Assembly (NCBI RefSeq): GCF_042453785.1
Contig: NC_091674.1
Location: 25,957,001-26,021,000 of the forward strand
Source of the DNA: Malus domestica
Lineage: Eukaryota > Streptophyta > Magnoliopsida > Rosales > Rosaceae
Length of the DNA: 64,000 nucleotides
Reading direction: 5' to 3'
Of this stretch, positions 10,263-24,345 are shown piece after piece (position 1 is the first letter of the stretch; the number at the start of each line of letters is the position of its first letter). The notes beneath the pieces were generated by a model. It was not told the DNA's origin. It searched no databases and was given only the letters and a program-made list of their open reading frames with translations. A program made the position numbers and the translations under genes.

Positions 10263-11060
10263 AGAAATTTAAAATGAGGCACCTAATGCAAGTGATGGCT
10301 GCTATTTCGTCCAAATTAAGATGTCTTGTGACCAAGGTATAAAATATCGATGATATCGGAAATATCGGTAGTCCAAAAATACAGAAATTTTGATGGAAAT
10401 ATCGGGATATTATCGATAAAAATTGAATAAAACCCACGGAAATTGTAAGAAAAACTTGGAAATTTTTATTGAAACTTTGCAAGATGTTTATTTAGTCAAT
10501 TATCTATTAGTTTATCACAAAAAATTGGAAGGAAATGCATTGCATGATAAATATAACTTATTTAAGTTGATTATATAGCGAGCTGTCAAACATTGTGAGT
10601 GTAGAAAATATGTAGTAATTAATGAAAGAAGTTTAAACACACCATAATCATTTATATATAATGAATTAGTACAATATTTTACACTTTATACATTGCATGG
10701 TAAGATACATGAGTAACTTGGCAAGGTCTAAAATATCGATGATATCGGAAATATCGGTAGTCCAAAAAAATATCGGTAGTCTAAAAACACAAAAATTTCG
10801 AAGAAAATATCAGGATATTATGGATATTTTAGACCATGCTTGTGACAAGTGGCTTCGAACACCGGCCAGCGCACTGGTGATAAAAACCAAATTGAGGGGT
10901 ATACGGTAGAAAATGAATGGAATGTATATTGGGCTAAGAGAGAGAATCCGTGTTCCAATAATGGAAGACTTTGAACTCAACTATTTGAAAGTCCAAACAG
11001 AAACAGGATTCCAGGTAATTCTTCAGCAAACCCCAGTACGTTGAAGTCAACCTCTTGATA
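10263..11060 (+). pseudogene. Further decayed duplicate of the 0.1-1.0 kb segment, interrupted by a miniature element
   Basis: GAGGCACCTAATGCAAGTGATG at 10274 matches 149. CTTGTGACAAGTGGCTTCGAACACCGG at 10849 matches about 209-235. AATGGAAGACTTTGAACTCAAC (10960) and TTCTTCAGCAAACC (11020) match about 780 and 897. So this is another, shortened copy of the small-peptide locus, with no usable reading frame. The insert at 10333-10838 is not part of it. Confidence 0.5.
10333..10838. mobile_element. hAT-type miniature element (506 bp)
   Basis: TIRs CAAGGTATAAAATATC.. and CATGGTCTAAAATATC.. with an exact 8-bp target duplication CTTGTGAC (10325-10332 and 10839-10846). The uninterrupted form of the target is seen at about 209-216, in the duplicate locus. 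A second copy of the terminal sequence (GGTCTAAAATATCGATGATATCGG-like) begins near 10725, so one end is internally duplicated. Confidence 0.8.
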
Positions 11061-13297
11061 CTGTTATTCGAATTTATATAGGTGGCTAAATGCACAAGTA
11101 CTATATAGACTTCGATGACCGTATTTAATTGGGATTTTAAAGAATTTAAATATATTTATAAATTTATGAATTTTGATAGATTTTTCATTGATTTTTAGAG
11201 AATTCAAGTAAATTTTGCATTGATCTAAAAATCTCCAACGTTGCCTAGGCGCTAGGTGGCTGACCACCGCTTAGGTGCTAATCGGCTAACCACTGCCCCT
11301 ATTAGTCCTTATGCGTTTGAAAATTAAGAAAGTGCGTCTAGACCCGCATAATGTCGACCTAGCCCGCCTAAACCTTCTTAAGAGTCGGCCTAACCTGCTT
11401 AAACCCGTCTAGATGCACCTAGGTCGCGACTTTCACTTAGATAGAAAATCAATAACTTTCTTTTTGGATTTTATTTTTGTTAATAAAATGTAAGAGACTT
11501 GTTAAATATTTGGATGAACACTCATTATATGTTTGTTCCCTATTTTTTAGTATGTTCTAATATTTTACAATCAATATGTCATTTTATTATTAAATAGTAC
11601 TATTGTTTCTCGATTTGTTTAAGTGATTTGATTTGGTTGGTGGATATTCTAAAGTGATCTATAATTGATATTGCAAATACGCAATCTAAGATATAAACAA
11701 TATGAAATAAAATCACAAGAGACTCTCTTTTAGGATAACTTTTAGGTATGAAAACGCATATCGAGGTAGGGCTGGGTTGGGTTTAAATCGGTTCGGTTTT
11801 TTGTCAAAATCGAAATTGAATTGAAATTTCGGTTCGGTTCAATCCATTTTTTTTCGGTTTGTTTTTTTTTGTTGGGTTTTGGTTATTTTTCAGTTCTTCA
11901 TTTTTGCCTCCAATGGTTGTGGATATGATGTGACCAGTCGGATCGCTACCGTCTATAACGGGAAATTTCCTGCACAACACATAAAGTTAAAGTCTTTGAA
12001 GTAAACAAATTTACACCAAAATATATGGAATTCACCATTAGAGCCACCAGAAACATGCAAAACACACCACAGATCACCCATAAAACCCAAAAGCTTCATG
12101 AAACGAAATCCCTAAAAGATCACCCAAAACATAAACAAATATTTTGCTATTTTTTCACAGATCGGTAGCACATGATGCAAGTGCGATGCAGATTGAAAAC
12201 TTCCAAATTTAGCCCAAATTACACAAAACCTTCCAACTTTAATGGAACCCAATTGATTCACATCACTGTGATCAGAGCTAAAACTGGAAGTACCCCAATA
12301 AAAACCTTGAATTTGAAGAACCCAAGCTCATACCAAAATCCAAATTAGAGAAAAAGAAACATAACTATTGCTCAGCTGAGAAAGCTTCTACCTTTCGCAA
12401 CCAAACATAAACAAAAATAACTAGACAAAAATAACAAAGGTGTGTGAGAGATAAAGAAAAGTATGTGAATAACACTACCCTTGAATAGTCTAAACCAATT
12501 ATTCAAGCATGTAAAATTCTTCATCCCCCGAACCTCAAAGGCTATAAAATGATCAATGTGGGAGGTTCACACCTAATGTACACTGCAGTTTTTGTAATAA
12601 AATATCACACGTAATAATAAATAATTAAATTGAAGATTATATCTGTGATGTTGGTGGCGAACCATGTTAGATTTAAAAATTTATCACATTCATTGTATCT
12701 ACAATTATTTTTGCTAGCATTCTCTTTCTTGGAAATAGAGCCGACCATTGGTGATTGCACTAAATTGTGGGGCATGATAAGGGAGATTCTTTTATGAAAG
12801 GGTTTTTATCACAAATATCCTTTGAAATTGATTGATTTCATCAAAATTATTTTTGAAATTGAAAATTAATTAATATAGTCTTTAAAAATGAGTGTCGCAA
12901 ATCAATGTAGTCATTCCATTACAATTTTATAAAAATTATATTATGACACATATTTGGTCCCACAGATCTAATTAAATATTGTTATGTAGATTAAAATATT
13001 TAAATAATGAAAAAACACTTTTTATTTTTGTATAATTAAAAACTTAAAAAATAAAAAATGAAAACAAAAAACAAAAATAAGAAGAAGGGAAATGAACAGT
13101 TCATCATCTTTTTCCCCTCCCACCTGAGAACAACCACGACTCCATTTGAAGCAATCAAGCAGTGATTTTAGTTCAGCTAAAATTAATTAAAGCGGCAATC
13201 TCTAACACTTGCAGTTATAATGCATATAAGGAAATTATGGAAGATAAGTTTCAGGGTTTCAGACAGCTTTAAAAACATTTAGTAACTGCAATGTGAA
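11061..13297. other. Intergenic, old transposon debris, no gene seen
   Basis: A hAT-like end (TAGGGCTGGGTTGGG followed by CGGTTCGGTTTT repeats) lies at 11768-11870, but I could not find its partner end. A palindromic CCTAGGCGCTAGGTGG-type block is at 11235-11420. Sequence at 12740-12800 (TTGGTGATTGCACTAAATTG) repeats 615-655, another scrap of the small-peptide locus. No supported open frame. Confidence 0.5.
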
Positions 13298-13760
13298 TTA
13301 ACATTTCTCATCAAAGTTACAAGTGTCTATTGTTTAGCTTGAGGGGTCTGATTGACTTTACTCTTGACTTCAAGCCGATTGTGCAATAGGATATCTTACT
13401 TCGGCTTACATATCGCCAGTGTACAAATGAAATCTTTAAATTTAAGGGAAGGGGAGCAACCAAAGGAGGAACTATTTGCAAGTGTTGCTGGGATGCTTTC
13501 CATAGATGTCTAAGGCCTCGTTAACATTTCTCATCAAAGTTACAAGTGTGTATTGTTTGGCTTGAGGGGTCTGATCGACTTTACTCTTGACTTCAAGCTG
13601 ATTGTGCAATAGGATATCTTACTTCGGCTTACATATCGCCAGTGTACAAATGAAATCTTTAAATTGAAATCTTTAAATTTAAGGGAAGGGGGAGCAACCA
13701 AAGGAGGAACTATTTGCAAGTGTTGCTAGGATGCTTTCCATAATTGCCTAAGGCCTCGTT
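13298..13760. repeat. Tandem duplication of a ~225-bp unit
   Basis: Two adjacent direct copies, 13298-13520 and 13521-13760, nearly identical. Both start TTAACATTTCTCATCAAAG and run to CTAAGGCCTCGTT. The second has a ~14-bp internal duplication (AAATTGAAATCTTT). No coding content was recognised. The junction motif GGCCTCGTT also begins the following TGGCACACCG stretch, which looks like the end of another miniature element. Confidence 0.75.
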
Positions 13761-14136
13761 TGGCACACCGTATAAGACATCGGATAATACTATATAATAC
13801 GAAACAGGTGTTTGGTGAATTTTGGACTAAATAAGCACTGGATTATTAATCCAGCCCCACCATTTTTTATACCCCTTACGCCTGCTTGCTTATCCCGTCC
13901 AATACCTTGGTATTATTTAGTCGAGTTCGCGAACTTCACTCTAAAGCAAAAACAACTGCTCCAACTATCTCACCATATGCTTCTACACATCGGGAACTCC
14001 TTCTCAACTAAGGTATTCCTTCTCTCCTTCTTTCTACATCCCCACCTTCGATTAGCATCAAGAAGATTTTGAACAGAAAACTAGAGGTGACAAATTGAAT
14101 CCAAGTCACGTCGTTCCTGTTGTGGAGAGACATTAT

Positions 14137-15235
14137 TGTTAATATGAAGAAATGTAGAAGCAGAAGCAGACTTTTAGAGAGAGAGTAGAAGAAGACAGAG
14201 AGAGAAAGAGAGATAGGAATTTTTTATTTCTTAATGATCAAGTTTACAATGATTCATGTGAAACTTTATACTCATAGTAGTACAATACAATCCTTAACTA
14301 CACTAACTAAAGGAATATTGACAGGTATAACAATCTAATATACTATTGTAGTATTAAGTGACACATGTCCTAATCTCAACCATTCACTTATACACTTAAC
14401 ATTCCCCTTCAAACTCATGATTGGAGGATCCAAGCATGAGGTTGGAACTGTGAGTTTGAACCAGTGGTGCTGCAAATTGCCCATTTGAAAAGACCAATTG
14501 AACAAGACACTTCTTGACAGATGACCATGATAGAAGATTGTCTCCCTTAATATCATGGTTGGAGTATCAAAATATGAGATTGTTGCAAGGAACATAGTAC
14601 ATTATCTTCAACGAGTGACAAGTAAAACTAATACCTTTGTCATCAACATCTTTAGACTTAGTGCAGTTCATGAAGAACATATTTTTATACATCATGAAAG
14701 ACCGATTGAATTCTTCCAACCAATTGCACAAGTAATCTAATTATAGCAACAAGAAATTCCAACTCAAACTGTAAAAGCCAGCTCAACAACCTAGCAATTA
14801 AGAAGGAAGAAATCATTCTTAAAGTACATCCAAGATAAATGCTTCTGAATAAAAACTTAGGGCTTCCACCTTTGTCGGTAATTAGCATATGGTATGCTAG
14901 CTTAAGATCAACAATACTTGCACCATCACATAACCTACTCAAGGTATCCATTTCACCATGTTGGAATTTTTGGATTGCCAGGCCCACCCCACTTTAACAA
15001 TACCAATATTGTCCCCAACTTTTACCACCTACCCAATCCTTCAGGTGTGAGGTTTTACCACAAAAGGCCTCGGTATTAGTTGTTTCCTTCCCAGTGGTGA
15101 CAAGCTCATTGGCTTGCACACAAGCCCGTTGGCTTGCACGAGCCCACAACCGTGGGCTCTAATACCATGTTAATAAAGAAATGTAGAAGCATAAGCAGAG
15201 TTTTAGAGAGAGAGTAGAAGAAGACAGAGAGAGAG
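14137..15235 (-). mobile_element. Deleted Copia-type LTR element, fossil
   Basis: One LTR at 14137-14401 (TGTTAATATG..CTTAACA, 265 bp), flanked inside by a polypurine tract on the minus strand. At 15157-15168 there is a minus-strand tRNA-Met-type primer site (TGGTATTAGAGC), and the start of a second LTR follows at 15169, cut off near 15235. The interior is only about 0.75 kb with no recognisable pol domains. It is clearly broken, heavily deleted and moderately old. Confidence 0.7.
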
Positions 15236-16490
15236 GGTAGATTGCATAGAGTATGCACGGAGTTGCTTACAATGTCAAATCCATGAACCTATCCAAGGAG
15301 TCCTGGCCGAATTGCTTCACTCAATCACCAAACCATGACCTTTCAGAGGGTGAGCCATGGATGTAAATTGCAAACTCACACCATCGTCTGGATTAACAAA
15401 ACATACGTGGATACTAGTAGCAATTGATTACTTCACCAAGTGGGTTGAAGCGAAATCATATGACTAATTAACATCCAAAGAAGTTTACAATTTCGTAGAA
15501 TAACACATTGTAACAAGATTCGGCATCCCAGAAACGATCATCACGGACAACGGGACAATTTTCATAGCCGATAGGTTTAAATACTTTATGGTAGGTTTAA
15601 GAATTCAGCTTGAACAGTCCATGCCTTATTGTTCATAAGCGAATGGGCAAGCCAAAGCAAGCAACAAAGTTTTGATCGGTATTCTCGAAAAAATGGAGAA
15701 GGAAATACCTGGTATGTGGCATTTAAGGTTAAATGAGGCTCGACTTAATGCCTATAACATGTTAGTAGCATAGAAAATTATTGTCGAACGATCTTATAGT
15801 CAACACGTAAAGCAAAAGATGTTAGGCAAAGGTGATTTAGTCTGGCAAACGGTGTTGCCAGTAGGGATCAATGATCCCAGATTTGGAAAATGGTTGCCGA
15901 ATTAGGAAGGGCCATTTATCGATCATAAAGTGCTCGGTAATGACCATCTTAAGGATCAAACATGTTTAATACATGAGTTCCCAATCAATGGGAAGTTCTT
16001 AAAAAATATTATCTAGTTACTTGGGAGATGCAAGAATAAGAAATATTTCATTAAGTCGGCAAAAAATATGTATACTAAGTCAACCGGAGCACAAGTCGGC
16101 ACCATGAATGTAATCTATAGGGTCGAATGAAGGAAAACTTTAAGTGTGGCTTTTAGCTCTAGCCATTTTATTACGCCCATAGTGATCTCGGCATGCCGAG
16201 TCCTCTTGTCAGCCTTCAAGGTTTGTATCTGTTTTACGCCAGCCGCATACTCTGCCAGTCGAGGTTTGTTTGCCTTAAAGTCCTTCTCAAGCTCAGAGGC
16301 AATGGCAGACCTTTAGGGTTGAAATTTAGCAATCTGACAATCAAGGTTGGCTATTTTCTTTTTCTTGCCTTCATTGGCTCGAGCTCTGTTATGATGGCTT
16401 CTTGAGTGGCTGTTGCAACCTTTAGGTCCTCGTTGACTTGAAAAACTTTCTCGAAACTATCAAAGTATAACTGAGTTCTCTCTAAAACGA
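15236..16490 (+). mobile_element. Ty3/Gypsy integrase-region relic (Tat/Athila-like)
   Basis: Translated fragments resemble the integrase core of Tat-type Ty3 elements (IDYFTKWVEAKSY-like, then IPETIITDNGT) and the stretch after integrase. It is heavily decayed with many breaks and no LTRs were found. The right-hand part (16140-16490) is only weakly recognisable. Confidence 0.6.
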
Positions 16491-18171
16491 TTATCAGGTT
16501 AAAGCCATTGCTAAGTGGCCTATTCCAACATCTGTTAAAGCTTTGAGAGGGTTCCTTGGGTTAACAGTTTACTACATAAAGCTTATTCCTGATTTTGGTA
16601 AGATCATTGGGCCTTTGACTGCATTAACCAAGAAAGACAACTTTTCTTGGACCTAAGATGCTACTCATGCCTTTCACACTTTGAAACAAGCCATGCTCAC
16701 TTCTCAAGTGCTTGCATTACCAAATTTCACCAAGCCTTTCATTATTGAAAGTGATGCATCTGGTACGGGTATTGGTGCAGTGCTTCAACAAGAAAGGAGA
16801 CCAATTACTTTTACTAGCAAGGCTTTGTGCCCAAGAAATCAATCATTGTCTGCCTATGAAAGAGAAATGCTTGCCATTATCCATGTTATTCACAAATGGC
16901 AATCATATTTGGTAGGGAATCATTTTATCATACAAACAGACCATCACTATTTGAAGTACTTCCTTCAAGGAATAGCACATACACCGTTTCAGTGGAAGTG
17001 GGTAACTAAGCTATTGGGATTTGATTATGAAATCTAGTTCAAACAGGGAAAAGACAACCAAACTGCTGATGCTCTATCTAGGTCTCCTCTCAACACTAAT
17101 TCTTCATCTTTACAATTGTTGGAAGATGTTCAATTGAATGCAATTTCATATCCATACTCTACATGGATGGATGATCTTCATAAGCATAGTACGGTGGATC
17201 CTTAGGTGATTACTAAAAGGCAATTGGTTTGTTCAATGGACAAGGATGCAATTCCTATTGCAAATTATAAATTTCAGTTTGATAATGTTTTTTTAAAGTA
17301 TAAAGGCAGAATTGTGCTAAGTCCCACTAGCTCTTGGAGGGAAAGAATCTTCAATGAGCATCACTCAAGCCCAATTGTAGGCCATGACGGGTTTTTAAAG
17401 ACATATAAAAGGATCACTAGGTCATTTTATTGGGAGGGAATGAAGAAGGATATCAAGGAGAGAGTTGCAACTTGCTAAGTTTGCCAAAGGAACAAATATG
17501 AGACATTGTCGCCTCTAGGTTTATAACAACCCTTACCAATTCCATCTAAGGCATGGGCAAATATCTCTATGGACTTTATTGTTGGATTGCCTCCTTGTAA
17601 GGCAAAGTCAGTAATCTGGGTAGTTGTTGATAAGTTTTCGAAATATGCTCATTTCATGGCATTATCACATCCATACTCTGCAGCAATTGTGGTTCAATAC
17701 TTCATTGATCGCATCTTTAAACTGCATGGTATGCCACAGTCAATAATGAGTGACAGGGATCCAGTTTTCCTAAGCACATTCTAGAAGGAATTTTTCCAGC
17801 TTCAAGGCTCTGCATTATGTTTCAGTTCAGGCTATCATCCTTAAACAGATGACCAAACTGAAGTCCTTAATCGATGTCTCGATACCTACCTCAGGTGTTT
17901 TTGTAGCTTGCAACCTAAGAAATGGGCATTGTGGCTTCCTTAGGCTAAGTATAGCTACAATACAAACTTTCATGCTTCCACTAAGATGACCCCTTATGAG
18001 ATATTATATGGTCAAACCCCACTTGCCATTACTACATATGAGAGTGGTACAACTAAGGTGGACTCTTTGGATCAAGCTCTGAGAGAAAGAAATATAATTT
18101 TATCCTTGTTGAAATCTAATCTAGAAGTTGCTCAATGTTGGATGAAGGTCTAAGCTGCCAAGCATAGAACC

Positions 18172-19063
18172 TATGGGTGGGTTCAAAAAATCGAAAACCG
18201 AAAAAAACCGAACTGAAACCGAAAAAACCGAACCAAACCGAATTCTTTTGGTTCGGTTTCAGTTTTAGTTATCTAGAAACCGAACCGAACCAAACCGAAT
18301 TAATTAAATTAATTTTTTATTTAATTATTTGTTTGGGTATTATTTTCTAAACCCAATTTGTAAGTTAAAATGAGCTAAGCCCAATGTGTTGCCAAACTTT
18401 AAGCTCAAAATATTTAAAAAAGGCCTATAAAAACTCTAAACCCTAACCTATTATTTGTCCCCCATATAAGGTTCCGGAATCAAACCTCCTCCTGAAGTAC
18501 CTACATCCATCTCCATAGCACTGTCTACTTCTGCCCCAGCTTTCTTTTCCAAATCTACTCTCATATAACATGTAACATAATCCATAAACATTTATTTCAG
18601 GTAGATTACTTGCGTAATTTGTGATGGAAAAGAATCCAACACACACTAAATGAATCCACCCACGCATTACTTTTATTAATCAAGTTGTCAACATGCAGTT
18701 ACAAGCAAACATCCCTGATCTTTGAACGACATTATACAATTTAACTTTTCTAAGTCATTTGTATGATTTTTGTTTTGTGGGGTTGTTAGTTTGAACTTTG
18801 GAAGACTTGATTGATGATTTTAGTTCAACTTTAAATGTTTATTTTCATTGTCTTTGATTCTAGTTAGAATGTTTATGTTATGACTGTGTTGGAGATGTTA
18901 AAATTTAAAATTTCAATGTTTTTCATTTTTTGAAAAAAAAAAAAAAAACCGAAACCGAACCCGAAAAAACCGAACCGAAAAAAAATGAACCGAACTGAAC
19001 CGAAATTTCGGTTTCGTTTCAGTTTTGACAAAAAACCGAACCGATTTGAACCGAACCCACCTA
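18172..19063. mobile_element. hAT-type miniature element (892 bp) inside the chromovirus
   Basis: Ends TATGGGTGGGTTC and TAGGTGGGTTCGG (inward from the right), followed on both sides by AACCGAACCGAA-type subterminal repeats. Exact 8-bp target duplication ATAGAACC at 18164-18171 and 19064-19071. No transposase. Its TIR and subterminal repeats resemble those of the autonomous-type hAT at 29200-34509, which could have mobilised it. Confidence 0.85.
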
Positions 19064-19793
19064 ATAGAACCGATAGGGAATTTGTAGTAGGTGATTGGGT
19101 TTATTTGAGGTTGATTCCAAACCAACTCAAATCCTTGGCTTCACATTCCTTCCATAAACTACAACTCAGGTTCTACGGTCATTTTCAAATCATCTCTAAG
19201 CTTGGAGTTTTGGCTTATAAGCTGCAACTTCCACCAAACACTAAACTGCATCCTGTGTTCCATGTTTCTTGCTTGAAAAAGCATTTGGGACCACAAACTC
19301 ACACCACAGTGCCCTTGTCAGTCATTCCAGATGCAGGAATTTTGCAAGATGCACCAGTTGCAATCTTGGATAGAAGACTGATCAAGAAGGGCAATGCAGC
19401 AGCCACAGAAGTCCTAGTCCAATGGCAGAACCACTCCAACGATGATGCTACATGGGAACCTTACCATGAATTGGAGCTTAAATTTCCAGAAATTGTGAAT
19501 CTTTGATGAGTTGTGTTGATTGTGATGGTTACTGGTTTTACTGGTTTCCCTTGTTGATTTTACTGGAATCTTGTTCAATTGTAAATCTTTGCAAGATTAG
19601 TTTTAGGGGGTATTGTTAGATGATTGCCAAGTGGCATATCAGGATGGTGACATGTGTATAAGGTTGTTAGTAGTTAGTTGCTTGGTAGTAGAATAAATAA
19701 CAGATTTGTAGAGGATGAAAAGTTAGTTAATGAAAAAGTTGTTGTATTTCTGTTGTTACTCTCTGTGCAATTAGGAAGAAGTGGAGAAGGGTT

Positions 19794-20097
19794 TGTTAGA
19801 GTTCGAGTGAATTAGCTGTGTTTCTATGGAAGTAAGGAATCTGAAAGGTTAGAGAAAGATACAATGTCAATGAGTGCTCTGTTCTTCTCTCAAAGTCTGA
19901 GAGGTGATCTTTCATATATTTTACTCAATACACGCACTAAGGCATATGTACGTAATTACTAGCCTTAGCTGGATATCCATCATCAACATTACAATCTCAG
20001 CCTTACACTTGTCATAATCTAAGACTAAGTGAATACACAATTCAAAACAAGGCTTATTTACTTTAACTCTACTTAGCTCACAGCTTATACACTAATA
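19794..20097 (-). repeat. 3' LTR of the Copia element (element orientation)
   Basis: Direct repeat of 24346-24649, differing at about 5 of 304 positions. It is bordered inside by a polypurine tract on the minus strand. Confidence 0.9.
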
Positions 20098-23000
20098 CTC
20101 CCCTTTAAGCTTTGAGCTGATACAACTCCAAGCTTATCTCTGAGATAGTTGAATCTCTCTTTTGGTAAGGCCTTGGTAAAAATGTCTGCCACTTATTCTT
20201 TGGTTGGACAGTATACCAAATCAACAATTCCCTGCTGCAAAGCATCCTTTATGAAGTGATATCTTCTGTCAATGTGCTTAGTCCTTTGGTGAAACACTGG
20301 ATTTTTAGTTATTGAGATTGCAGAGGTATTGTCACACTGCAAAGGAGTTGCTTCAGCTTGTAACTCTCCAAAATCTTCAAGAACAAACCTGATCCATATA
20401 GCTTGAGATGTTGCTTCGGCAGCACTAATATATTCAGCCTCTGCTGTGGATAGTGCAACACAATTTTGTTTCACAGAAGCCCATGAAAACACTCCACTGC
20501 CAAATGAAAAAGCATAGCCTGAGGTACTCTTGCTGTCATCTATTGATCCTCCCCAATCACTATCACAGAAACCTACTAAAACTGCCTTCTTGCCTTTCAC
20601 ATAATGCAAACCATAATCCAGTGTTCCTTTGATATATCTGAGCACTCTCTTAACTATCACATAGTGCTTGTTAGAAGGACCATGCATATATCTAGCTAAC
20701 AAACTAGCTGCATACATCACATCTGGTCTTGTAGCAATAAGGTACAATAAACTGCCTACAAGCTTTCTGTATTTCTCTTCACCTGCTGCACCACTGCCAT
20801 CTTCTTTACTCAACTTTTCAGTAGCCACAAGAGGTATAGAAACAGATTTACATTCTTTCAATCCAAACTTATCCAACAGGGAAGAGGCATACTTCTTTTG
20901 ATGAATGAAGATGCTAGATTCTGTTTGAATTACCCCCATCCCCAGAAAATGGTGAAGAATGCCCAAGTCTGACATCTCATACTTCTCCTTCATATCTTCT
21001 TTGAACTCATCTAGCATGTCTTGATTGTTTCCAGTATACACAATATCATCCACATATATGGAGACTATTAGTATATCATTTTCTCCCCTTGTCTTAGTGT
21101 AGAGAGTTGCTTCACTTAAGCTTTTCTCAAATCCACACTTAGCAAAATAGCTGTCAATCTCTCCATACCAGGCCCTAGGCGCCTGTTTCAAGCCATAAAG
21201 AGCCTTGTGCAATTTGTAAACTTTGTCTTCCTTGCCATTAATCACAAACCATTCAGGTTGATCAACATATACTTCTTCCTGCAATATTCCATTTAAGAAA
21301 GCAGACTTAACATCTAATTGAAATATCTTCCAGCTTCTGTGTGCAGCAAGTGCAATCAGTGTTCTGATGGTGTCCAATCTGGCAACTGGAGCAAAAGTCT
21401 CATTGTAATCGAGTCCTGGTTTCTGTACATATCCTTTAGCAACTAGTCTTGCCTTGTTCTTTTGTACCGAGCCATCCAAATTCAGTTTGGTTTTGAACAC
21501 CCATTTCACACCAATAACCTGCTTATCACTTGGTCTGTCTACAAGCTTCCAAGTCTCATTTTTCTCAATCATGGATAGTTCTTCTTTCATAGCTTTTATC
21601 CAAGCTTTATCTTGTGCAGCTTCCTCATACTTCTCTGGCTCCACAATACAAAGGTTGCATTGTGCTAGGATATCACTGATATTTCTCCATTTAACTGGTG
21701 TATGATCATAAGGACTAGTGATCTCAACAGTTTCAGAGACATCTCTATCTTGTTCTTCCATTTGATTACTATTTTCTACTTCTGTCACTTCTTGTATACT
21801 GAAATCACTCACAGTCCTATACTGATCTTGAATGTCAGTTATTGCAATAGACTTCTCTGAATTCTGCTTCCAATTCCAAGATATAGTTTCATCAAAGACC
21901 ACATCCCTTGATAGGATTAACTTTCTTGAACATGGATCAAATACTCTGTACCCTTTCTCACAAGTTGCATAACCCACAAACACACCTTTGATAGACTTTG
22001 CATCAAGCTTTTGTCTTCTTTCTGCTGGTACATGAACATAACAGAGTGATCCAAACACCTTTAAGTGACCAATTCCTGGTTTTCTCCCACTATAGGCTTC
22101 AAAAGGAGTCATATTATCAAGAGCTTTTGTAGGTGATCTGTTTAGAATATAAACAGCTGTATGTACAGCTTCTGCCCACAGAAAGTATGGCATGCTTTTA
22201 TCATGAAGCATTGCCTTAGCCATCTCTACAACTGTTCTATTCTTTCTCTCCACTACTCCATTTTGTTGTGGAGTATAAGCAATGGATAACTGTCTTTGTA
22301 TGCCTTCAGATTCCAACAACTTGCTGAATTCGGTTGAGAGAAATTCTCCCCCTCTGTCACTCCTTAGGCATTTCACTTTAAATCCACATTGTAACTCCAC
22401 CATTGCTTTGAACTTTCTGAAACAGATTAGTGCCTCAGACTTATGTCGTAGGAAATAAACCCATGACATTCTTGTGTGATCATCAATAAACAACATGAAA
22501 TATTTGTTTCCAGCAATAGATTCAGTGTTCATGGGACCACACAAATCTGTGTGTATCAATTCTAGAGGATTCTTAGCTCTCCAAGCTTGTCCTTTTGGAA
22601 ACCAGTCTCTGTGTTGTTTTCCCATTTGACAACCTACACACACACCATCAACATCTTCAAGGTGTGGAAGACCATGCACCATTTCTTTTTCTCTAAGCTG
22701 CTTGAGGCTTCTAAGATTTAGGTATCCTAGTCTCTTGTGCCAAGTCTAGGTACATTCAGTTACACTAGCCTTCAATGCAACTTGATCAGTTTGCATTAAA
22801 GACAAAGGGTAGCACCTATTACTTTTCATCTTAACCTTGATAACCAGACAATCAAGTGAAGGACCATCAAATATACAACACTCTCTTTCACCAAATAGCA
22901 AATAATATCCATGTTCGTCCATCTGTCCCACACTCAACAGATTTTCCTTCAAACCAGGTAGAAACATGACTTCCTTGATGCATTTACTACCAGAATTTGT

Positions 23001-24345
23001 ATCAATCACAAGTGAACCTATTCCAGCAACATCTACCAGATTTCCAGTGGGCATTTGTACTTTTCCAGTGACATTTGTTCTTACATCCATAAGTAGCTCA
23101 GCATTTCCAGTCATGTGGTTGCTACAACCACTATCAATATACCAGTTTTCATTCACCTTGACTTCAGTAATTGCACCGTTAGCATAAAACAGATTGCCTG
23201 TCACTTCTGCTTGATTAGCACAGTTTGCCTTCTGAATAACCTTGCCTGTTGTGCATTCTCTAGCCCAATGCCCGAACCTATCACAGTTGTGACATTTGGA
23301 TTGCCCCTTGTATCGACATTCTCCAAAGTGAAACTTAAAGCACACTTTACACTATGGTTTAACTGTATCTTGCTTCATGAATCCTGAAGAAGATGAATTC
23401 TGTGCAGAATTAGTAAATGATCTCTGTTGGAACTTAGGCTTAGACTCCCATTTCTTGCCTTTAGAATTCCAGTTTTTCTGAGATCTGGATGAACCCGAGT
23501 ATGCACTACTCCTGTTTTGTTCCTTTGGATTCACCGAAAGTGAAGAGAATGCTTTCTCAGTTGCATCAACAGTATGTAAATCAAACCGTTGTTCCTGGCT
23601 TTTCAAAATTGCTACAACTTCCTGCAATTCTACAGTCTCCAAGCATTTTGTATTTTCAATGACTAGACATATGGGATCATATGGTTTACTAAGACTAATC
23701 AGAACTTTCTGTACAAGCCTTTCATTGGACAGAATCTCACCAAATGTTTTCATCTGATTAATCAATTCATTTAGCCTAGTAAGATATCCAGACAAAGTTT
23801 CATCATCACGCATCCTAGCATACTCAAATTCACGTCTCAGATTTTGTAGTTTCACAGATCTCACCTGATCACCACCATGGTACTCACCATATAACAGATC
23901 CCATGCCATCTTCGCAGAATCTGCATTAGCTATCCGAGGAAATATCTGATCTGAGACTGCATTCTGAATAATACCCAGAGCTTTTGCATCTTGCATATAT
24001 GCTGCGACCATTTTCTCATCATCTTCTTCTTCCTCTGAACTTCCTTCAACCTTCTTCTTCTTTGTTTCTGAGATCGTAATCCCCTTTTCAACTAATTTCC
24101 ATAGCCCGTGAGATTTGAAGATCGTCACCATCTTGATTCTCCAGAACTCGTAGTTCTCACCGGAGAAGATCGGAGTTCTCACCTCAGAACTTCCAGATCC
24201 AACCATCTCTTAGCTTAGACGAGACGAACACAAACCGAAATCGGATTCTACGGTCTTCGCCTGAATCGAAACGAGCTCGAGTGTAGCTCGATTGCTTCAC
24301 AGTTTACTCCCAGATCTCAAATGATCGAACAAGGCTCTGAGGCCA

